This document shows, piece by piece, positions 33,847-35,249 of a DNA stretch of 35,249 nucleotides; the first letter of the stretch is position 1, and each line of letters opens with the position of its first letter. Made by a program: the position numbers and the translations under genes. The notes under the pieces are model-generated. The model made no database searches and was not told the origin of the DNA. It saw only the letters and a program-made list of their open reading frames with translations. The stretch is from an uncultured Granulosicoccaceae bacterium (GTDB lineage Bacteria > Pseudomonadota > Gammaproteobacteria > Granulosicoccales > Granulosicoccaceae), in NCBI GenBank assembly GCA_937998875.1, contig CALLBO010000118.1:1-35249 (forward strand). Reading direction: 5' to 3'.

Positions 33847-35040
33847 GTGGATAAGAGATACCTGATTGTTCTCGGGGCTGTTCTGGTGCAGGCGGTTACC
33901 ATCGGCTGTGTGTTTTCATACGGTGTGTTCTTTACGGTTCTGGAAGATGAGTTTGGTTGGTCCCGTACGCTGTTGTCTGCCGCGAGCGCTATTGCATTCT
34001 TTAATATGGGTTTCTTTGCCATTGCGGCGGGTCAGCTAAGTGACAGGTTCGGCCCGAGGGGTGTATTACTTTTTACTGCGCTGTGCACGAGTGCCGCCTA
34101 CATACTGATGTTCTTCCTTTCCGCGCCCTGGCAACTGCTGGTGATTTATTCGCTGTTTGTGGCGCTTGGTCTCGGATCGCATGATGTGGTGACGCTATCA
34201 ACGATTGCCCGTTGGTTTCCGCGCAGGCGCGGATTCATGAGTGGTATTGTTAAAGTGGGCACGGCACTGGGTCAGATGTGTGTTCCGGTGATTGCAGTAG
34301 CACTGATTGCTTCCATTGGCTGGCGTAGCGCGTTTTTACTGCAAGGTATCGGTGCAGCTGTGATACTGATTATCGGCGCGTGGCTTATCGGTCTTAAGCC
34401 ATCTGCAACAGTGACCCCGGCCGGGGCGGGTACAACATCAGATAAACTTTCGGGTGTCTCAATGGCAGAGGCAAAAAAGGGATCAGGGTTATGGATGCTT
34501 TGTGCGATACAGTTCTTCTTTTTTGGCTCTGTGATTACCATCCCGACCCATATCGTTCCGCACGGATTAGATAGTGGTTTAACACCGGCGCAGGCAGCTT
34601 CAGTATTGTCTGTTATTGCAGCTTTCAGCATTGCCGGGCGATTGTTTATTGGGCGGTTTGTAGACACTATTGGTGGCAAACGTGCCTATAATTTTTGCTT
34701 AGCACTACTGTTTTTAAGTATTTTATCGTTGCTCTTTATAGAGAATGGCAAGTTGTTATTTATGTTCGGTGCGCTGTATGGAATGGCGCATGGTGGATTG
34801 TTTACTGTGGTATCACCAACAGTTGCAGAGTACTTTGGTATGCGATCTCACGGCGCGATTTTCGGTGTCATTGTGTTCACCGGAACTGTGGGTGGCTCTT
34901 TGTTGCCCATTGTCACCGGTTTGGTTTTTGACAAACTTGGCAGCTACCAATGGGCGTTTGCGTTGCTTGCTACAATGGTACTTATAAGTCTTTTCTTATC
35001 TTTGCGTCTCGCACCAATGAATGCTCAGAGCCCGGAGTAG
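33847..35040 (+). CDS. MFS transporter, monocarboxylate/oxalate-formate type
   Basis: This 397-residue protein has about 12 hydrophobic segments. Between TM2 and TM3 is the MFS motif A, GQLSDRFGPR (residues 62-71), and its N-terminal YGVFFTVLEDEFGWSRTLLS resembles the monocarboxylate (MCT/OFA) subfamily. A central hydrophilic loop (about 185-213) separates the two halves, and SIAGRLFIGRFVDTIGGKRA repeats the motif A pattern in the second half. The substrate is probably a small organic anion, but not determinable. The start is GTG at 33847 with an in-frame stop two codons upstream, so it is the first possible start; no ribosome binding site is seen, and the mRNA could be leaderless. Confidence 0.88.
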   Translation: MDKRYLIVLGAVLVQAVTIGCVFSYGVFFTVLEDEFGWSRTLLSAASAIAFFNMGFFAIAAGQLSDRFGPRGVLLFTALCTSAAYILMFFLSAPWQLLVIYSLFVALGLGSHDVVTLSTIARWFPRRRGFMSGIVKVGTALGQMCVPVIAVALIASIGWRSAFLLQGIGAAVILIIGAWLIGLKPSATVTPAGAGTTSDKLSGVSMAEAKKGSGLWMLCAIQFFFFGSVITIPTHIVPHGLDSGLTPAQAASVLSVIAAFSIAGRLFIGRFVDTIGGKRAYNFCLALLFLSILSLLFIENGKLLFMFGALYGMAHGGLFTVVSPTVAEYFGMRSHGAIFGVIVFTGTVGGSLLPIVTGLVFDKLGSYQWAFALLATMVLISLFLSLRLAPMNAQSPE

Positions 35041-35220
35041 CCATGTGCCTGCATCGAAATTTATGCTGCATATTTTCGTAGGAGGGTGTCGTTAAAGCCA
35101 TTGTTGAAATTCTTTTCGACTATATTTTAAATATACCTACCCAATGCTAAGTCACTCTCCGTTTGGGAGAGGGATACTTTGGCAATACTTCAAAGTTTAA
35201 GGTCGAAGTCTTTTTGAATA
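35041..35220. other. Non-coding tail after the transporter gene
   Basis: No gene is seen in these 180 bp. A perfect hairpin CTCTCC (35155-35160), GTTTG loop, GGAGAG (35166-35171) is followed by the inverted pair ACTTTG (35176-35181) and CAAAGT (35191-35196). Neither has a T-run, so they are poor terminators; they may belong to a repeat element that continues rightward. Confidence 0.4.
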
Positions 35221-35249
35221 ACTAACCGGACTAACCGGACTAACCGGAC
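35221..35249. repeat. Tandem 9-bp repeat at the right edge
   Basis: ACTAACCGG occurs three times exactly (35221-35229, 35230-35238, 35239-35247) and a fourth unit begins (AC) where the window stops. The true length of the array is unknown because it is cut. Each unit contains CCGG. It is non-coding, so copy number is free to vary. Confidence 0.9.

Overview
The window looks like chromosomal DNA from a free-living, probably marine gammaproteobacterium of a lineage I cannot name. The evidence is the gene content: YgiQ, RmuC, a complete RecCBD set, PilV/PilW/PilX/PilY1 minor-pilin operons, a GlxA-type AraC regulator, and a FadL gene next to a Pla-1/cef (VolA-like) lipase gene. Base composition looks even and moderate, genes are tightly packed, and GTG starts are frequent (Trm112-like gene, reductase, the leftward pilE, pilY1, recB, MFS gene). 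I saw no rRNA, tRNA, CRISPR array, transposase or phage gene.

Layout. 1-7.4 kb is a housekeeping mosaic: 5' part of ygiQ (leftward, cut by the window edge), a GNAT acetyltransferase, a small secreted protein with paired palindromes upstream, a Trm112-like gene behind a type-2 ferredoxin-NADP reductase, rmuC, a GlxA-type regulator, and a cold-shock protein with a long leader and a clear terminator. 7.4-16.8 kb is a type IV pilus assembly island. A leftward pilE diverges from a rightward GspH/FimT-pilV-pilW-pilX-pilY1-pilE operon, which meets tail-to-tail a second leftward GspH/FimT-pilV-pilW-pilX set lacking pilY1. 17.1-19.1 kb is a stand-alone hydantoinase/oxoprolinase A-type gene. 19.2-28.3 kb is recC-recB-recD. 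28.3-32.8 kb holds a secreted STN-like protein diverging from fadL, a VolA-like surface lipase and a small membrane protein. 32.9-35.0 kb holds a lipoprotein with an Ala/Lys/Glu-rich tail and an MFS transporter. The window ends inside a 9-bp tandem repeat.

How the genes work together. The minor pilins and PilY1 are expected to prime type IV pilus assembly at the inner membrane and to form the pilus tip; two divergent sets suggest two tip compositions or two pilus states. RecBCD repairs double-strand breaks and degrades linear DNA. FadL plus the lipase fit a scavenging pair: the surface enzyme frees fatty acids from (lyso)phospholipid and FadL imports them.

The points most worth a second look are three. 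RecD carries a roughly 100-residue low-complexity tail ending in a sequence that resembles a beta-clamp-binding motif. PilY1 has an acidic, half-alanine insertion of about 126 residues between its von Willebrand A part and its propeller. The two minor-pilin sets are arranged tail-to-tail. I did not find a clearly new multi-gene defence or mobile system.
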